This document shows, piece after piece, positions 42,424 to 51,544 of a stretch of 64,000 bases of DNA. The DNA lies in NCBI GenBank assembly GCA_942493305.1, contig OW818686.1, forward strand, positions 3,100,001 to 3,164,000. The letters run 5' to 3'. The notes under the pieces were generated by a model, which saw only the letters and a list, made by a program, of their open reading frames with translations, did not search any database and had not been told where the DNA came from. Origin of the DNA: UBA7672 sp030824255. GTDB taxonomy: Bacteria; Pseudomonadota; Alphaproteobacteria; Caulobacterales; Hyphomonadaceae. Position 1 is the stretch's first letter. Every line of letters starts with the position of its first letter. The translations under genes were made by a program, and so were the position numbers.

Positions 42424-43869
42424 CTAGCTCTCCATGTCCTTGCGGATCGTGAGGATCGTCAGCGCGAAGCAGATGAAGCTGAGCGCATGGATCGACGTCG
42501 ACCAATAGATCGTGTTGCGCAAGCCCTCGACCTGGTTGGTGAAGCAGGGCGCGAATTGCGGGCTGTCCTGCGCAATGGCCTTGCATGTCGTGACCGTCAG
42601 GTCTGTTCCGGTCTGCGCGAGATGCCAGTTGGCGAAAGCGTCGCTGACGATGCCGAACAGCGTCGGGCCTGCGCCCAGGCCGATGATGTTGATCACGAAC
42701 AGCAGGATGGCCGCCGCAGTCGCGCGCATCGCTGGGGGAACGAGACCCGGCACGCCGCCGTAAACGGGGCCATACCAGATCGCGACGCCGATGTTCGGGA
42801 TGATCATCAGGATCATCGCGAGCACCATGTCGTCCATCTGCGCCACGTACCAGAACACCGGCAGGCCGATGAACGGGAAGATCAACGGAAGCGTCACGAA
42901 CTGCCGCAGGTCCTTCGCGCCATACTTGTCGCACCACCATCCGCCCAGCCACGAACCGATAACGCCGCCGATGCCTGCGGAAAAACCGAGTCCAAGCCCT
43001 AGATACGCCATGCCCGGATTGTTGCCGCCGATGCCGTAGAACGCCGCCGCAGCGTTCAGGCCGTCGCCCTGCGTGTAAGTGAAATACCCGGCGAGAAAGA
43101 ACGAGTGCGAATACGAAACGGTAGCGGCGAACGCGGCCGCCAGCGCGAAGAACCAGAAGGTTGGCTTCTTGGAGAGAACCTTGAGAGCGGCGCGCGTGGT
43201 GATCTGGTTCGCCGCCCTGGCTGCCGCCTGCGCAGCGGCGAGTTTCGATGCCCGGCGCGGCTCAAGCAGCGTCAGGGCAGACATCACGGCAAGCAGAAGG
43301 CCCGGTGCGCCGGCAACAAAGAACGCCGTTCTCCAGCCCCAGTTGGCCGCGATGATCCCGCCGAGGCCCATGCCAAGAAGCGTGCCGATGGAAATTCCCA
43401 TCGAATAGATTGCGAGCGCCCGGGCGCGCGATTCCTTCGGGAAGTAGTCGGTGAGCAGCGAGTGCGCCGTTGGCGTGCAGCCCGCCTCGCCAATGCCCAC
43501 GCCGGCGCGGCTGATCGCCAGCATGAAGAAATTCTGTGCGAACCCGGCAAGAACCGTGAAGCCGCTCCACACCGCGAGCGATATCGTCATGATGAATGGA
43601 CGGTCGCCGCGATCGGCATAGCGCGCGATGGGAATACCGAGTGTGGTGTAGAGGATGGCGAACCACAGGCCCGCCATCGCGCCGACTTCAGTGTCTGACA
43701 GGTTCAGGTCGCGTTTGATGTCGGGAATAAGAATGGTGACGATCTGACGGTCGAGAAAGTTGACCGTGTAGATCGCCACCAGCAGGCCCAGCGCGTAACG
43801 CCGATAGGAGACGGGCATTGGGGAGGACGGGGAAGTTTCGCCGGCCGAAGCCGGTGAAGTGCTCGTCAT
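42424..43869 (-). CDS. MFS transporter, spinster-like
   Basis: A 481-residue, 12-helix transporter. The N-terminus has VNFLDRQIVTILIPDIKRDLNLSD in pieces and the motif GIPIARYADRGDR between helices 2 and 3. SRAGVGIGEAGCTPTAHSLL is the spinster-family helix 4-5 signature. IWYGPVYGGVPGLVPPAMRA is in the C-half. Relatives include sphingolipid transporters of eukaryotes; bacterial members often sit near aromatic or hydrocarbon catabolic genes. Start 43869 is chosen because GGGAGACGAAAC precedes it; the longer frame from 43974 is unsupported. Confidence 0.93.
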   Translation of the reverse strand: MTSTSPASAGETSPSSPMPVSYRRYALGLLVAIYTVNFLDRQIVTILIPDIKRDLNLSDTEVGAMAGLWFAILYTTLGIPIARYADRGDRPFIMTISLAVWSGFTVLAGFAQNFFMLAISRAGVGIGEAGCTPTAHSLLTDYFPKESRARALAIYSMGISIGTLLGMGLGGIIAANWGWRTAFFVAGAPGLLLAVMSALTLLEPRRASKLAAAQAAARAANQITTRAALKVLSKKPTFWFFALAAAFAATVSYSHSFFLAGYFTYTQGDGLNAAAAFYGIGGNNPGMAYLGLGLGFSAGIGGVIGSWLGGWWCDKYGAKDLRQFVTLPLIFPFIGLPVFWYVAQMDDMVLAMILMIIPNIGVAIWYGPVYGGVPGLVPPAMRATAAAILLFVINIIGLGAGPTLFGIVSDAFANWHLAQTGTDLTVTTCKAIAQDSPQFAPCFTNQVEGLRNTIYWSTSIHALSFICFALTILTIRKDMES

Positions 43870-44068
43870 GGTGTTTCGTCTCCCGCCGGCGCCTCTGCTG
43901 GGCTCCGTTGAGGCGACTATGACCGAACCCGTTCGGAAACCAAGCGCGTTTCCATACCGTTCATTCGAATTCAATGCTGCGGCGCAGCGAAATCACCGAC
44001 TTGTTTGACGATAGCGGCTGCGGTCCGCCAAACCTGCTGTTCAGCTTTGGCGGGCGATGGCCGTAGCG

Positions 44069-45055
44069 TCAGCCGTTCACGGATTTCATGCCGGACTCGT
44101 CATAGCGGTCGCCTTTGACTTTTGCGGCGAGTGCGTCGAGCCGGGCGAGCGTGTCGGCGGTGAACTTCACATTCGCGGCGCCAAGGTTTTGTCTCAGGTT
44201 GGCGAGCTTTGTCGTGCCGGGAATGGCGACGATGTTGTCTGCGCGCTGTAGCGCCCAGGCGAGCGCGACCTGTCCAGCGGTTGCGTCGAGATCAGATGCG
44301 ACACGAGCGATCTCCTCGACGAGCGCGAGGTTGTTCTCCAGCGCTTCGCCGGCAAAGCGCGGCGCCATACTGGCGCGGAAGTCCCAGCCATTGGCCTGCC
44401 AGTCCTTGGACCAGCCCGCGAGCATGCCGCGACCAAGCGGGGAATAGGCGACAAGCGTCGTGCCGAGTTCGCGCGTGGCGTCGAGAATGCCGTCTGTTTC
44501 GATGAAGCGCGTGAAGATCGAGAATTCGGACTGCAGGGCAGCGATGGGGTGAACCTTGTGTGCGGCGCGCAGTGTTTCGGCCGTGACTTCGGAGAGCCCG
44601 ATATTGCGGACTTTGCCTTCCTTCACAGCGTCGGCCATGGCGCCGACCGTCTCTTCGATCGGGCGCGAGAAGTCACGCCGGTGCAGATACCAGAGATCGA
44701 CGTGATCGGTGTTGAGAAAGCGCAACGACTGTTCGAGCGCGCGCTTCGCGTTCGCTGCGGAGCCATCCACGCCGAGGCGTTGCCCGGTGTTTGCATCCAT
44801 CTTCGGGCCGAATTTTGTCGCGATGAAAACCTTTTCACGCCGGTCGTGGAACGCCGCGCCGAGCTGACGTTCGTTGAGGCCGAGGCCATACATCTCCGCC
44901 GTGTCGAAATGATCTACGCCGAGATCAACTGCCTCTTGCAGCAGCTTCACCGCGTCGGCTTCCTCCATCGGCTTTCCATAGAAAGCGGCCATGCCCATGC
45001 AGCCGAGTCCAATGGCGTTGAGCGGGCGACTGTCGCCGATTGTGCGTTTGATCAT
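44069..45055 (-). CDS. Aldo/keto reductase
   Basis: NADPH-dependent reduction of aldehydes or ketones. The 328-residue TIM-barrel protein has the catalytic tetrad: Asp and Tyr in FDTAEMYG (about 50-57), Lys in IATKFG (about 82) and His in YLHRRD (about 124). GLGCMGMAAFYG and YSPLGRGMLAG match the AKR13-type branch. A 20-bp TetR-like operator lies 23 bases upstream of the start. No regulator gene adjoins it now. Confidence 0.95.
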   Translation of the reverse strand: MIKRTIGDSRPLNAIGLGCMGMAAFYGKPMEEADAVKLLQEAVDLGVDHFDTAEMYGLGLNERQLGAAFHDRREKVFIATKFGPKMDANTGQRLGVDGSAANAKRALEQSLRFLNTDHVDLWYLHRRDFSRPIEETVGAMADAVKEGKVRNIGLSEVTAETLRAAHKVHPIAALQSEFSIFTRFIETDGILDATRELGTTLVAYSPLGRGMLAGWSKDWQANGWDFRASMAPRFAGEALENNLALVEEIARVASDLDATAGQVALAWALQRADNIVAIPGTTKLANLRQNLGAANVKFTADTLARLDALAAKVKGDRYDESGMKSVNG

Positions 45056-45077
45056 TGTATGACTCCCGGGCCGGGCA

Positions 45078-45097
45078 ATGTGAGCGTTTGCTCACAT
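45078..45097 (-). promoter_or_regulatory. 20-bp TetR-type operator candidate upstream of the aldo/keto reductase
   Basis: ATGTGAGC-GTTT-GCTCACAT, perfect 8-bp arms, starting 23 bases from the start codon. TGAGC-N4-GCTCA is a common TetR-family half-site arrangement. Confidence 0.7.
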
Positions 45098-45554
45098 AGG
45101 CGTCGAAGCTGCGCCGGTCAAGCATGTCCGGGTCCTGCCACGTGTCGCAGAATGTGATCGACGATGCGGACGATGCACGTTGACCGATCCAGGATGAGGC
45201 GTAGGCTTCTACTGTCCGCGAGCTTGTGAAGCTCCCGCATCGTGGTGGCCTCGCCACTCGGTGGACCGGTTGAAGCGCCGCCCTTGCGGACGATGTGAAA
45301 CGAAACACGGAGAATGCGTATGGAGGCTCCACCTGCTTAGCACTTCGGGCTCCCCCGAAGCGGAGGAGCCCCGGCTCGATCGTAAGCGCACCTGGCCAGG
45401 TCGTATCGGGTCGTCAGCTATTGAAAATCAGGAACTGAAAAGACGGTCTTCAGTGACCGTACCTTGAAAGCCATTCTCTGGAGTGGCGTGGCCAATGAGC
45501 CAAGGAAGCCCTGCGCATGATCAGCGCGGGGCTTCTCGCTTTTGGGAGGGATAG
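45098..45554. other. Gene-free stretch (457 bases) with hairpins and a rightward terminator
   Basis: No convincing gene. A 40-codon minus-strand frame at 45118-45240 (MRELHKLADSRSL...) reads protein-like and is open upstream to a stop near 45337, but lacks an ATG covering it; it may be a remnant. Plus-strand stems include GGCTCC/GGAGCC enclosing CTTCGGG/CCCGAAG (45325-45370), ACCTGGCCAGGT (45390-45401), ACTGAA/TTCAGT (45434-45454) overlapping ACGGTC/GACCGT (45443-45460), then a terminator at 45505. An unannotated plus-strand RNA would explain the terminator. Confidence 0.45.
45505..45544 (+). terminator. Rightward terminator without an upstream gene
   Basis: GAAGCCCTGCGC-ATGATCA-GCGCGGGGCTTC, a 12-bp stem with one T-G wobble that pairs only on the plus strand, followed by TCGCTTTT. 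No plus-strand gene ends here; the nearest plus-strand gene upstream is more than 3 kb away. Confidence 0.75.
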
Positions 45555-46136
45555 CTACTGCGGCGCCGCGATCTGCTTGCGGATTTCAGCAACGCCCTTG
45601 ATCACCGATTTGATGCCATCGTCCGGTGTGGCCGACAGCGCGCCGCGATAGCCTTCGATAGTGAGGTCCGGCCCCACCAGCAGGTAGGCAGGCGAGGCGG
45701 GCAGGGCAAGCGCCGCGATCGCTATGCCGTCATCCACCGCGACGGGCCACGGATGCGACGCCTGCGCGGCGTGGATCACGAGCAGGTCGAGATCGGGGTC
45801 CTGATCTGCGGCTGAGCTCAAAGCCGCGAGGAAGTTGGCCTCCTCCGGCGGCGGCGCGTCCGCAGGCCACACGCCCAGGATCGTCCAGCGATTGCGCAGC
45901 GACTCCGGCGTGATGTCTGTTCCGTCCGCTTCCTTCACCACAAAGTTGGTGAGGGCCTGACCATTGCGCTCATACGCGGTCATGTCGATTTCCCAGCCAT
46001 CGATGCCGGCGGAAGGGCCGGGCGCGGCGGTTGGTTCGGTAGCTTCTGCGGCGACGACGTCTGGCGGCATGTCGGGCGCAGGCTGTTCGCAGGCTGCAAG
46101 GCCGGTAGCCAAGGCAAGGATCAGGATAGTGCGCAT
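45555..46136 (-). CDS. Putative lipoprotein with redoxin-like fold lacking CxxC
   Basis: A 193-residue protein with a lipobox LAAC (about residue 16). From about residue 55 the sequence follows a thioredoxin-like/SCO-like order (LTNFVVKEADGTDITPESLRNRWTILGVWPADAPPPEEANFLAAL, read in pieces; DLDLLVIHAAQ; PASPAYLLVGPDLTIEGYRG). The CxxC position reads WPADAPPP, so it has no redox cysteines. It may bind metal or act as a structural relative. Start 46136 has GGGAGA upstream. Confidence 0.7.
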   Translation of the reverse strand: MRTILILALATGLAACEQPAPDMPPDVVAAEATEPTAAPGPSAGIDGWEIDMTAYERNGQALTNFVVKEADGTDITPESLRNRWTILGVWPADAPPPEEANFLAALSSAADQDPDLDLLVIHAAQASHPWPVAVDDGIAIAALALPASPAYLLVGPDLTIEGYRGALSATPDDGIKSVIKGVAEIRKQIAAPQ

Positions 46137-46271
46137 GACCGAGTCTCCCATTTGCTAAAGCTTTCCGGGGAATGGGGCGGAAAGACGACGCTTGCCGCTG
46201 GGACATAACTGGCGCGACCGCGCGCTGCGGCCTAAGCGGTAGCAACAAGACGCCGGGGAGGGCGAACCGGG

Positions 46272-47120
46272 ATGATGAAGCGTATCGCAGTCATTGCTGG
46301 CGTGGTTGTTGCGCTCATCGCCATCGCGATGGTCGCGGGCGTGCTTTACATGCGCAGCTACTTCTCGGCGCCTTCCGCCGCCAGCGTTGCGTCGGTGGTC
46401 GGCGATGTCGGCGCCAGGCGCGTGCTCGGCGTATTCGCTCATCCCGACGACGAACAGCTCGTCACCGGTTTTTTCTCACTGGCCAAGGAGAAAGACCAGG
46501 CCTTCACCGCGCTGATCACCGGCACGAAGGGCGAGGCGGGCCATCAGGTCCCCACAGTCGCGCGTCAGCAGGACCTCGGCATCGTACGCAAGGCCGAAGC
46601 GCTCAAGAACGGCTTCGCGCTCGGCATCGACGATCAGGAAGTGTGGGACTATCCGGACGGCGGCGTATCGTCTGAATCGATCGATGAGATCACCGCTCGT
46701 ATCGAAGCGAAGATCGAAGCCGTGCAGCCCGATCTTGTCGTGACGTTCTGGCCCGCCAGCGGCGCCACCGGCCACAAGGATCACATGCGCATGGGCCTTG
46801 CCGCAGAGAGCGCTGTCATGCAGGCGCGCACGCGTCTGGCTGGTGTGGGCGGCTACAAGGGGCCGCGCTGGATTGCTTACGTCATCACGCCGCCAAATGG
46901 CTTGCGCACGTTCGGTGGAGAGACAGGCAAGTTCGTCGCCGACAACCAGCCCGACGCCACGCACGCAATGCCAGGCAATATTCCCGCCAAGATGCGCGGC
47001 TGGAAAATCCACGCCTCACAGGAGCACTACGTCCAAGCCGCCTACGGCTTCCCCGACTGGCTGCTCTATCTGCTGTGGGATCAGGAATACTATCGCGTGG
47101 TGGATCTTAACGCGCCCTGA
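46272..47120 (+). CDS. Membrane-anchored PIG-L (LmbE-like) deacetylase
   Basis: Zinc-dependent N-deacetylase of the PIG-L family, acting on N-acetylglucosamine-containing or related small molecules. The 282-residue protein has an N-terminal anchor helix (VIAGVVVALIAIAMVAGVLYM). The zinc motif AHPDDEQLV is at about residues 56-64, and GHKDHMRMG provides the third ligand near residue 165. The catalytic domain is therefore probably periplasmic. An upstream ATG pair leaves a 3-base start uncertainty. It is convergent with the transglycosylase gene 5 bases away. Confidence 0.9.
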   Translation: MMKRIAVIAGVVVALIAIAMVAGVLYMRSYFSAPSAASVASVVGDVGARRVLGVFAHPDDEQLVTGFFSLAKEKDQAFTALITGTKGEAGHQVPTVARQQDLGIVRKAEALKNGFALGIDDQEVWDYPDGGVSSESIDEITARIEAKIEAVQPDLVVTFWPASGATGHKDHMRMGLAAESAVMQARTRLAGVGGYKGPRWIAYVITPPNGLRTFGGETGKFVADNQPDATHAMPGNIPAKMRGWKIHASQEHYVQAAYGFPDWLLYLLWDQEYYRVVDLNAP

Positions 47121-47125
47121 CGCGT

Positions 47126-47746
47126 CTAGAACAGCCCAAGAAATTTGGGCTTCAGCGCCTGGCACTGACCGATCTGGTTCTCGTAGCGCGCGGCCTGCGA
47201 CGCGACGCGGCCGGCGGTATCCACCAGCCACGCCTTCTTCTTCCATGTGCCCTTCATGTAGCCCGTCGCACCTTCATGGTAGGCGAGGTAATGGTTGCGG
47301 TAGTCGTACTGGCCAAGGCCCGTGCGCTTGCCGGTTGAGCTGAAATACCAGCCGATGAAGTCGGCGCTGTCGCGGAAGCTGTTTCGGCTCGCGCCCCATT
47401 TGCCGGTTTGCGCCTTGTACATCTCCCACGTCGAATCCAGCGCCTGGCTGTAGCCGTGCGCTGAGGAGATATGATCTCCTTCGACAAGGCCGAACCATTT
47501 GCGGTCGCCGCGTGGCGGGCGCGCGTCGGCGTTGAAGCTGCTTTCCTGCTTGATGACGGCCAGCTGGAACCCCATCGGCGCGCCCCAGTTTCGCGCGCTG
47601 TCGCGCAGCGCTTCATGCCACGCGCGGTTATTGTCCAACAGGGCGCACGCATCCGCGATCTCGCGGTTGGACGGCGTGGGCATGCTGGCGCAGGCCGTGG
47701 CGGCAAGCGCGGCGAGGGCGGCAGCGAGGATGCGAACAGCGGTCAT
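47126..47746 (-). CDS. Lytic transglycosylase-like lipoprotein (SLT fold)
   Basis: Cuts the MurNAc-GlcNAc bond of peptidoglycan. The 206-residue lipoprotein has lipobox TACAS (about residue 19). The SLT catalytic Glu is in AVIKQESSFNADA (about residue 67), followed by AHGYSQALDSTWEMYK, which matches the GxxQ segment of membrane-bound transglycosylases (EmtA/MltE-like). The PBP4-type gene follows upstream on the same strand with a 58-base gap, so the two cell-wall enzymes may be co-expressed. Confidence 0.87.
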   Translation of the reverse strand: MTAVRILAAALAALAATACASMPTPSNREIADACALLDNNRAWHEALRDSARNWGAPMGFQLAVIKQESSFNADARPPRGDRKWFGLVEGDHISSAHGYSQALDSTWEMYKAQTGKWGASRNSFRDSADFIGWYFSSTGKRTGLGQYDYRNHYLAYHEGATGYMKGTWKKKAWLVDTAGRVASQAARYENQIGQCQALKPKFLGLF

Positions 47747-47804
47747 TCAAGCCGTTTACCACGTTCGGATTGCTGTCTGCTCGACCCGAAAGCAGCAGTT
47801 TCAC

Positions 47805-49259
47805 TCAGTTCATTTCCGAGATGGTAACCAGTGTGGCGTCCAGCGCGGCGATCGCCGAACTGCCCGTGGAAGGCCGGTCATTGGCATAGGCGGAGAAGAT
47901 CAGCGTCTGGCCGCTTTTCGTCGTCATGAAACCCGACAGGGCGTTCGTGCCCATCAGCGTGCCCGTCTTCGCGAACACGCGGCCTTCCAGCGATGTGCCT
48001 GCATACCGCCGGCGCAGCGTGCCATCCACGCCGCCCACGGGCAAGGTGGCGCGGAATGCGTCGCCCCATGGCTGCTGGCTCGTCCAGCGCAGCATTGCCG
48101 CCACCGCACGAGGCGTCACACGGTTATAGGTCGACATGCCGGAACCGTCGTGAAGGTCCCAGCTCCAGCGCGGTACGCCGATCTCCGCCAGCATCTTCTC
48201 CACCGCCGCGAGACCCGCCTCACGCGATCCGTCTCCTTCAACGAGCCCCACGCGCCGCAGCAGGAGTTCCGAGTGCAGGTTCTGGCTCTGCTTGTTGAGG
48301 AAGGTCACATTTTCGATCAGCGGCGCCGGAACCAGCCGCGCGATTTCCACGCCCGGCCGCTGAGAGTTGAACATTGTCCGCGCCGCATCAAACAGACGCA
48401 GCGGCCGGTAACGCGCCTCGAATCCGTCGGCCACCTTGATACCGCGCGCCTCAAGCAGAATCTTCAAGCGCGATGCCGCCGCCCACGCGGGATCATGCAC
48501 CGCGATCGGCAAGCTGAACGCTGGGGCGCCCGCCTTGACGCGCCCATACACACGCACACTTGTATCGCCCGGAATGCGCTCGGCCAGCACCAGCGTGTCT
48601 TCAATTGAATCGGCCGCGATCGTGTCGACATGGTTGTCGACGTCGTAGAGCTCCGGCCCGATCCGGTAGTCGACGAAAGCGAGGTCGCCAGGCTGCACGC
48701 CCGGCCGCACGACAAGTGGCAGCTCATTGCTGTTCACCGTCAGCGCAGATACCGGCGCGCCCGAGCGTGTCACCATATCGTCCTGGTTCCATCCAGGCGG
48801 CCATGGCTCGCGCGAATAGAGCGTCTCGTCCGCGATCACGGTGTCCACTTCGGTGATGCCATTCGCGATGACGGCATCCACGAGGTCGGACAGGCAGTTG
48901 CGCACGCAGTCCGGCGCATCGACAAGCGTCGGATCGCCCGCGCCGACCAGAAACAGCACGGGAAGAGCGCCCTCCGACGATATCAACCGCAGCGACGTGC
49001 CCTGCGCAGGATCGGGCTGCGTCATGTCGCCAAGGCGATGGAAAGCCGCCGCGACAGTGAACAGCTTGGTGTTCGAAGCCGGCAGGAATCGCTGGTCCGG
49101 ATTGATGGAGATGATCTCCCGACCATCGAGTGTCGTCACGACAAGGCCCCAGCGCGTGCCCTCTAGGCCCGGCTGTTCAAGGCGCTCCAGTGTGCGCTCC
49201 GAAAGAGAGGCGCACGCGGAGAGCGAAAGGGCGGCGAGGGCAGACAGCAGAATTCTCAT
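47805..49259 (-). CDS. dacB: D-alanyl-D-alanine carboxypeptidase/endopeptidase (PBP4, S13 family)
   Basis: Periplasmic low-molecular-mass penicillin-binding protein that trims or cuts peptide cross-links. The 484-residue precursor has a lipobox-like LSACAS after the signal peptide, so it may be a lipoprotein. Catalytic motifs are in order: SxxK as SNTK (PASNTKLFT, about residue 62), the SxN region in DGSGMSTYN (about 370) and KTG in AKTGTLMG (about 430). VSALTVNSNELPL in the middle is typical of PBP4. Family identity is good; DacB is used in the broad sense. Confidence 0.9.
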   Translation of the reverse strand: MRILLSALAALSLSACASLSERTLERLEQPGLEGTRWGLVVTTLDGREIISINPDQRFLPASNTKLFTVAAAFHRLGDMTQPDPAQGTSLRLISSEGALPVLFLVGAGDPTLVDAPDCVRNCLSDLVDAVIANGITEVDTVIADETLYSREPWPPGWNQDDMVTRSGAPVSALTVNSNELPLVVRPGVQPGDLAFVDYRIGPELYDVDNHVDTIAADSIEDTLVLAERIPGDTSVRVYGRVKAGAPAFSLPIAVHDPAWAAASRLKILLEARGIKVADGFEARYRPLRLFDAARTMFNSQRPGVEIARLVPAPLIENVTFLNKQSQNLHSELLLRRVGLVEGDGSREAGLAAVEKMLAEIGVPRWSWDLHDGSGMSTYNRVTPRAVAAMLRWTSQQPWGDAFRATLPVGGVDGTLRRRYAGTSLEGRVFAKTGTLMGTNALSGFMTTKSGQTLIFSAYANDRPSTGSSAIAALDATLVTISEMN

Positions 49260-49350
49260 ACCCAGACCCTAGCCATCCATTCCCAAACGGAAAGCTGCTT
49301 CATGTGTCGTGGACATGACGGCGTCATGTGAAGGCACTAACGTGTGCCGC

Positions 49351-51465
49351 ATGACACAGATTGATCGCCGCCGCCTTCTCGCCCTCGGAGCTGCCTCGCT
49401 GACGCTCCCCGTCGCTATCCAGCGCGCCTGGGCGATCGACGCCAAATCTGCGACCGGCACGATCCAGGACATCAGACACGTCGTCGTGCTGATGCAGGAG
49501 AACCGCTCCTTCGATCACTATTTCGGCGCGATGAACGGCGTGCGCGGTTTCGGAGATCGCTTCCCGGCGCCGATCCCCGGCGGCACGGTCTGGCGGCAGG
49601 CGCATACAAAGTCCGCCCCGTCCGTTATCGCGCCATTCCCGCTCAACACGGCGCATACCTTCGCCCACATGCGCGTCGAAGGGACGCCGCACAGCTGGGA
49701 CGACGCGCAGTACGCATGGGACAACGGGCGCATGGCCAACTGGCCGGATCACAAGCAGCCCCATTCGATGGGCTATTTTACCGAGGACGACATCCCGTTC
49801 CAGTGGGCGCTCGCCAATGCCTTCACCATTTGCGACGCCTATCATTGCTCCTTCCAGGGCGGCACGAATACCAACCGCCTCTTCCTCTGGACCGGCACGA
49901 ACGATGGCGACGGGACGCGCGGCGGTCCGTCCATCTCGAACTCGCATGACACGTTGCCGGAAAAGGCGCCGCTGGCGAAGACGCCTTACACGTGGACGAC
50001 CTATCCGGAACGCCTCGAAGCCGCTGGCGTAAGCTGGAAGATCTACGAGGACATGGTCGACAATTTCGGCGACAATCCGCTCGTGGGCTTTCAGGCTTTC
50101 CGCGACAGCCTGGCGAAAGCGCCGGGCAGCAATCCCGCGCTCGCCGCAAAGGGTCTCTCCACACAGCATCTCGATGTGCTCCGCGCCGATGTTATGGCCG
50201 GAACGCTGCCGTCTGTTTCATGGGTGATCTCGCCTGCAAAGGACTCCGAGCATCCCGGCCCCTCCAGCCCGGCGCAGGGCGCTGATTACATCGCGCGCGT
50301 GCTGGACTGCCTGACGGCCAATCCCGACGTCTGGGCGCAGACCGCGTTGCTGGTGAATTTTGATGAGAACGACGGCTTCTTCGACCACATGCCGCCGCCC
50401 GCGCCGCCCAGCCGCGTGAACGGCGCGACGCTTGGCGGGTCCACCGTGGATACGACCGGCGAGTATCATCTCATCCGCGCCGAAAGCGAAAAGTCATCGG
50501 AACGCGACGACCTGATGGGCCGCCCCTACGGGCTCGGCCCACGCGTGCCCATGTATGTGATCTCGCCCTTCTCGCGCGGCGGCTTCGTCAACTCGGAAGT
50601 GTTCGACCACACCTCCATCATCCGTTTTCTCGAAAAGCGGTTCGGTGTGATGGAGCCGAACATCTCTGCCTGGCGTCGTACCGTGTGTGGCGATCTTACC
50701 AGCTGCTTCGACTTCACGGCGCCAAACGCCGCGCTTGCAGCCCTTCCAGAGACATCTGGCGCGGCAGACAAGGCGGCCGCGTTGCCGAAGCGCACGACGC
50801 CAACCACGCCTGCGGAAATCATCGCTCCGGTGCAGGCCTCCGGCGTCCGTCGCTCGCGCGGCCTGCCTTATGACCTTGAGGTGCTGGAGCTGGAAACAGG
50901 CGGCGCGCTGAGGCTGCACTTCGGCAACAAGGGCAGGGCTGGCGCTGTCTTTCATGTCTACGACGCCCTGCGCATGGACGTGCCGCCCCGGCGCTACACT
51001 GTCGAACCAGGAAAATCACTCAGCGATGAATGGCCCGCAGGCCCATACGACGTGCGCGTGATCGGCCCAAATGGCTTTTCCCGGGCATTCGCGGGGAGCG
51101 GTGCAGGTGTCGATGCGAGGAGGCCTATTCCGACGTTTGTGAAGATCCCCGTCGTTGGCGGACCACTCGCCTTCAATGTCGGCTTCGGCGTGGCATGGCG
51201 TCGTGAGACGGGCCTGATCAATGTCAGGTCGCCCGCTTACCCGACTGCCATGGACGAGCAGACGCTGCATGCGCCTCCGCGCAATACGTCCACGCGTGTC
51301 GAACACAGCTGGTCGCTCGCCCGCACGAATGGCTGGTATGATTTCGTGCTGACCCGCTCGGGAGATCCCGCCTGGCAGCGTCGCTACGCCGGCCGCATCG
51401 AGACCGGTCGCGCCACCACCAGCGATCCCGCCATGGGCGGACCTGCATTGTTGCAGCAGGGGTGA
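49351..51465 (+). CDS. Phosphocholine-type phospholipase C (Tat-exported)
   Basis: Hydrolyses phosphatidylcholine-type lipids. It is 704 residues. A twin-arginine signal (DRRRLLALGAASL) lies at residues 5-17, so export is folded through Tat. The catalytic domain shows MQENRSFDHYFG near residue 50, the family's metal and Thr/Asp site, and FDENDGFFDHMPPP (about 345). Two C-terminal beta domains (about 500-590 and 600-690) carry the DUF756/PLC_C pattern, e.g. VEHSWSLARTNGWYDF. Start ATG 49351 is chosen because it places the Tat motif correctly. It may release phosphate or choline. A bidirectional terminator separates it from glnA. Confidence 0.92.
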   Translation: MTQIDRRRLLALGAASLTLPVAIQRAWAIDAKSATGTIQDIRHVVVLMQENRSFDHYFGAMNGVRGFGDRFPAPIPGGTVWRQAHTKSAPSVIAPFPLNTAHTFAHMRVEGTPHSWDDAQYAWDNGRMANWPDHKQPHSMGYFTEDDIPFQWALANAFTICDAYHCSFQGGTNTNRLFLWTGTNDGDGTRGGPSISNSHDTLPEKAPLAKTPYTWTTYPERLEAAGVSWKIYEDMVDNFGDNPLVGFQAFRDSLAKAPGSNPALAAKGLSTQHLDVLRADVMAGTLPSVSWVISPAKDSEHPGPSSPAQGADYIARVLDCLTANPDVWAQTALLVNFDENDGFFDHMPPPAPPSRVNGATLGGSTVDTTGEYHLIRAESEKSSERDDLMGRPYGLGPRVPMYVISPFSRGGFVNSEVFDHTSIIRFLEKRFGVMEPNISAWRRTVCGDLTSCFDFTAPNAALAALPETSGAADKAAALPKRTTPTTPAEIIAPVQASGVRRSRGLPYDLEVLELETGGALRLHFGNKGRAGAVFHVYDALRMDVPPRRYTVEPGKSLSDEWPAGPYDVRVIGPNGFSRAFAGSGAGVDARRPIPTFVKIPVVGGPLAFNVGFGVAWRRETGLINVRSPAYPTAMDEQTLHAPPRNTSTRVEHSWSLARTNGWYDFVLTRSGDPAWQRRYAGRIETGRATTSDPAMGGPALLQQG

Positions 51466-51478
51466 GCCCAAAAAGTAA

Positions 51479-51510
51479 GCGGCGCGGGGTTGCCCCCGAC
51501 GCCGCCTTTT
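51479..51510. terminator. Bidirectional terminator between phospholipase C and glnA
   Basis: GCGGCG-C-GGGG-TTGC-CCCC-GA-CGCCGC with TTTT on the right and, on the other strand, TTACTTTTT. It can end both convergent genes. Confidence 0.85.
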
Positions 51511-51544
51511 GCCCCCCGGCAAAGATGCCTTTTCGCGCGAGCGA

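Noticed and set aside
45118..45240. 40-codon minus-strand frame starting MRELHKLADS
   Set aside because: It reads protein-like and is open upstream, but has no start covering the open part, no family and no ribosome-binding site. Kept only as a possible remnant.
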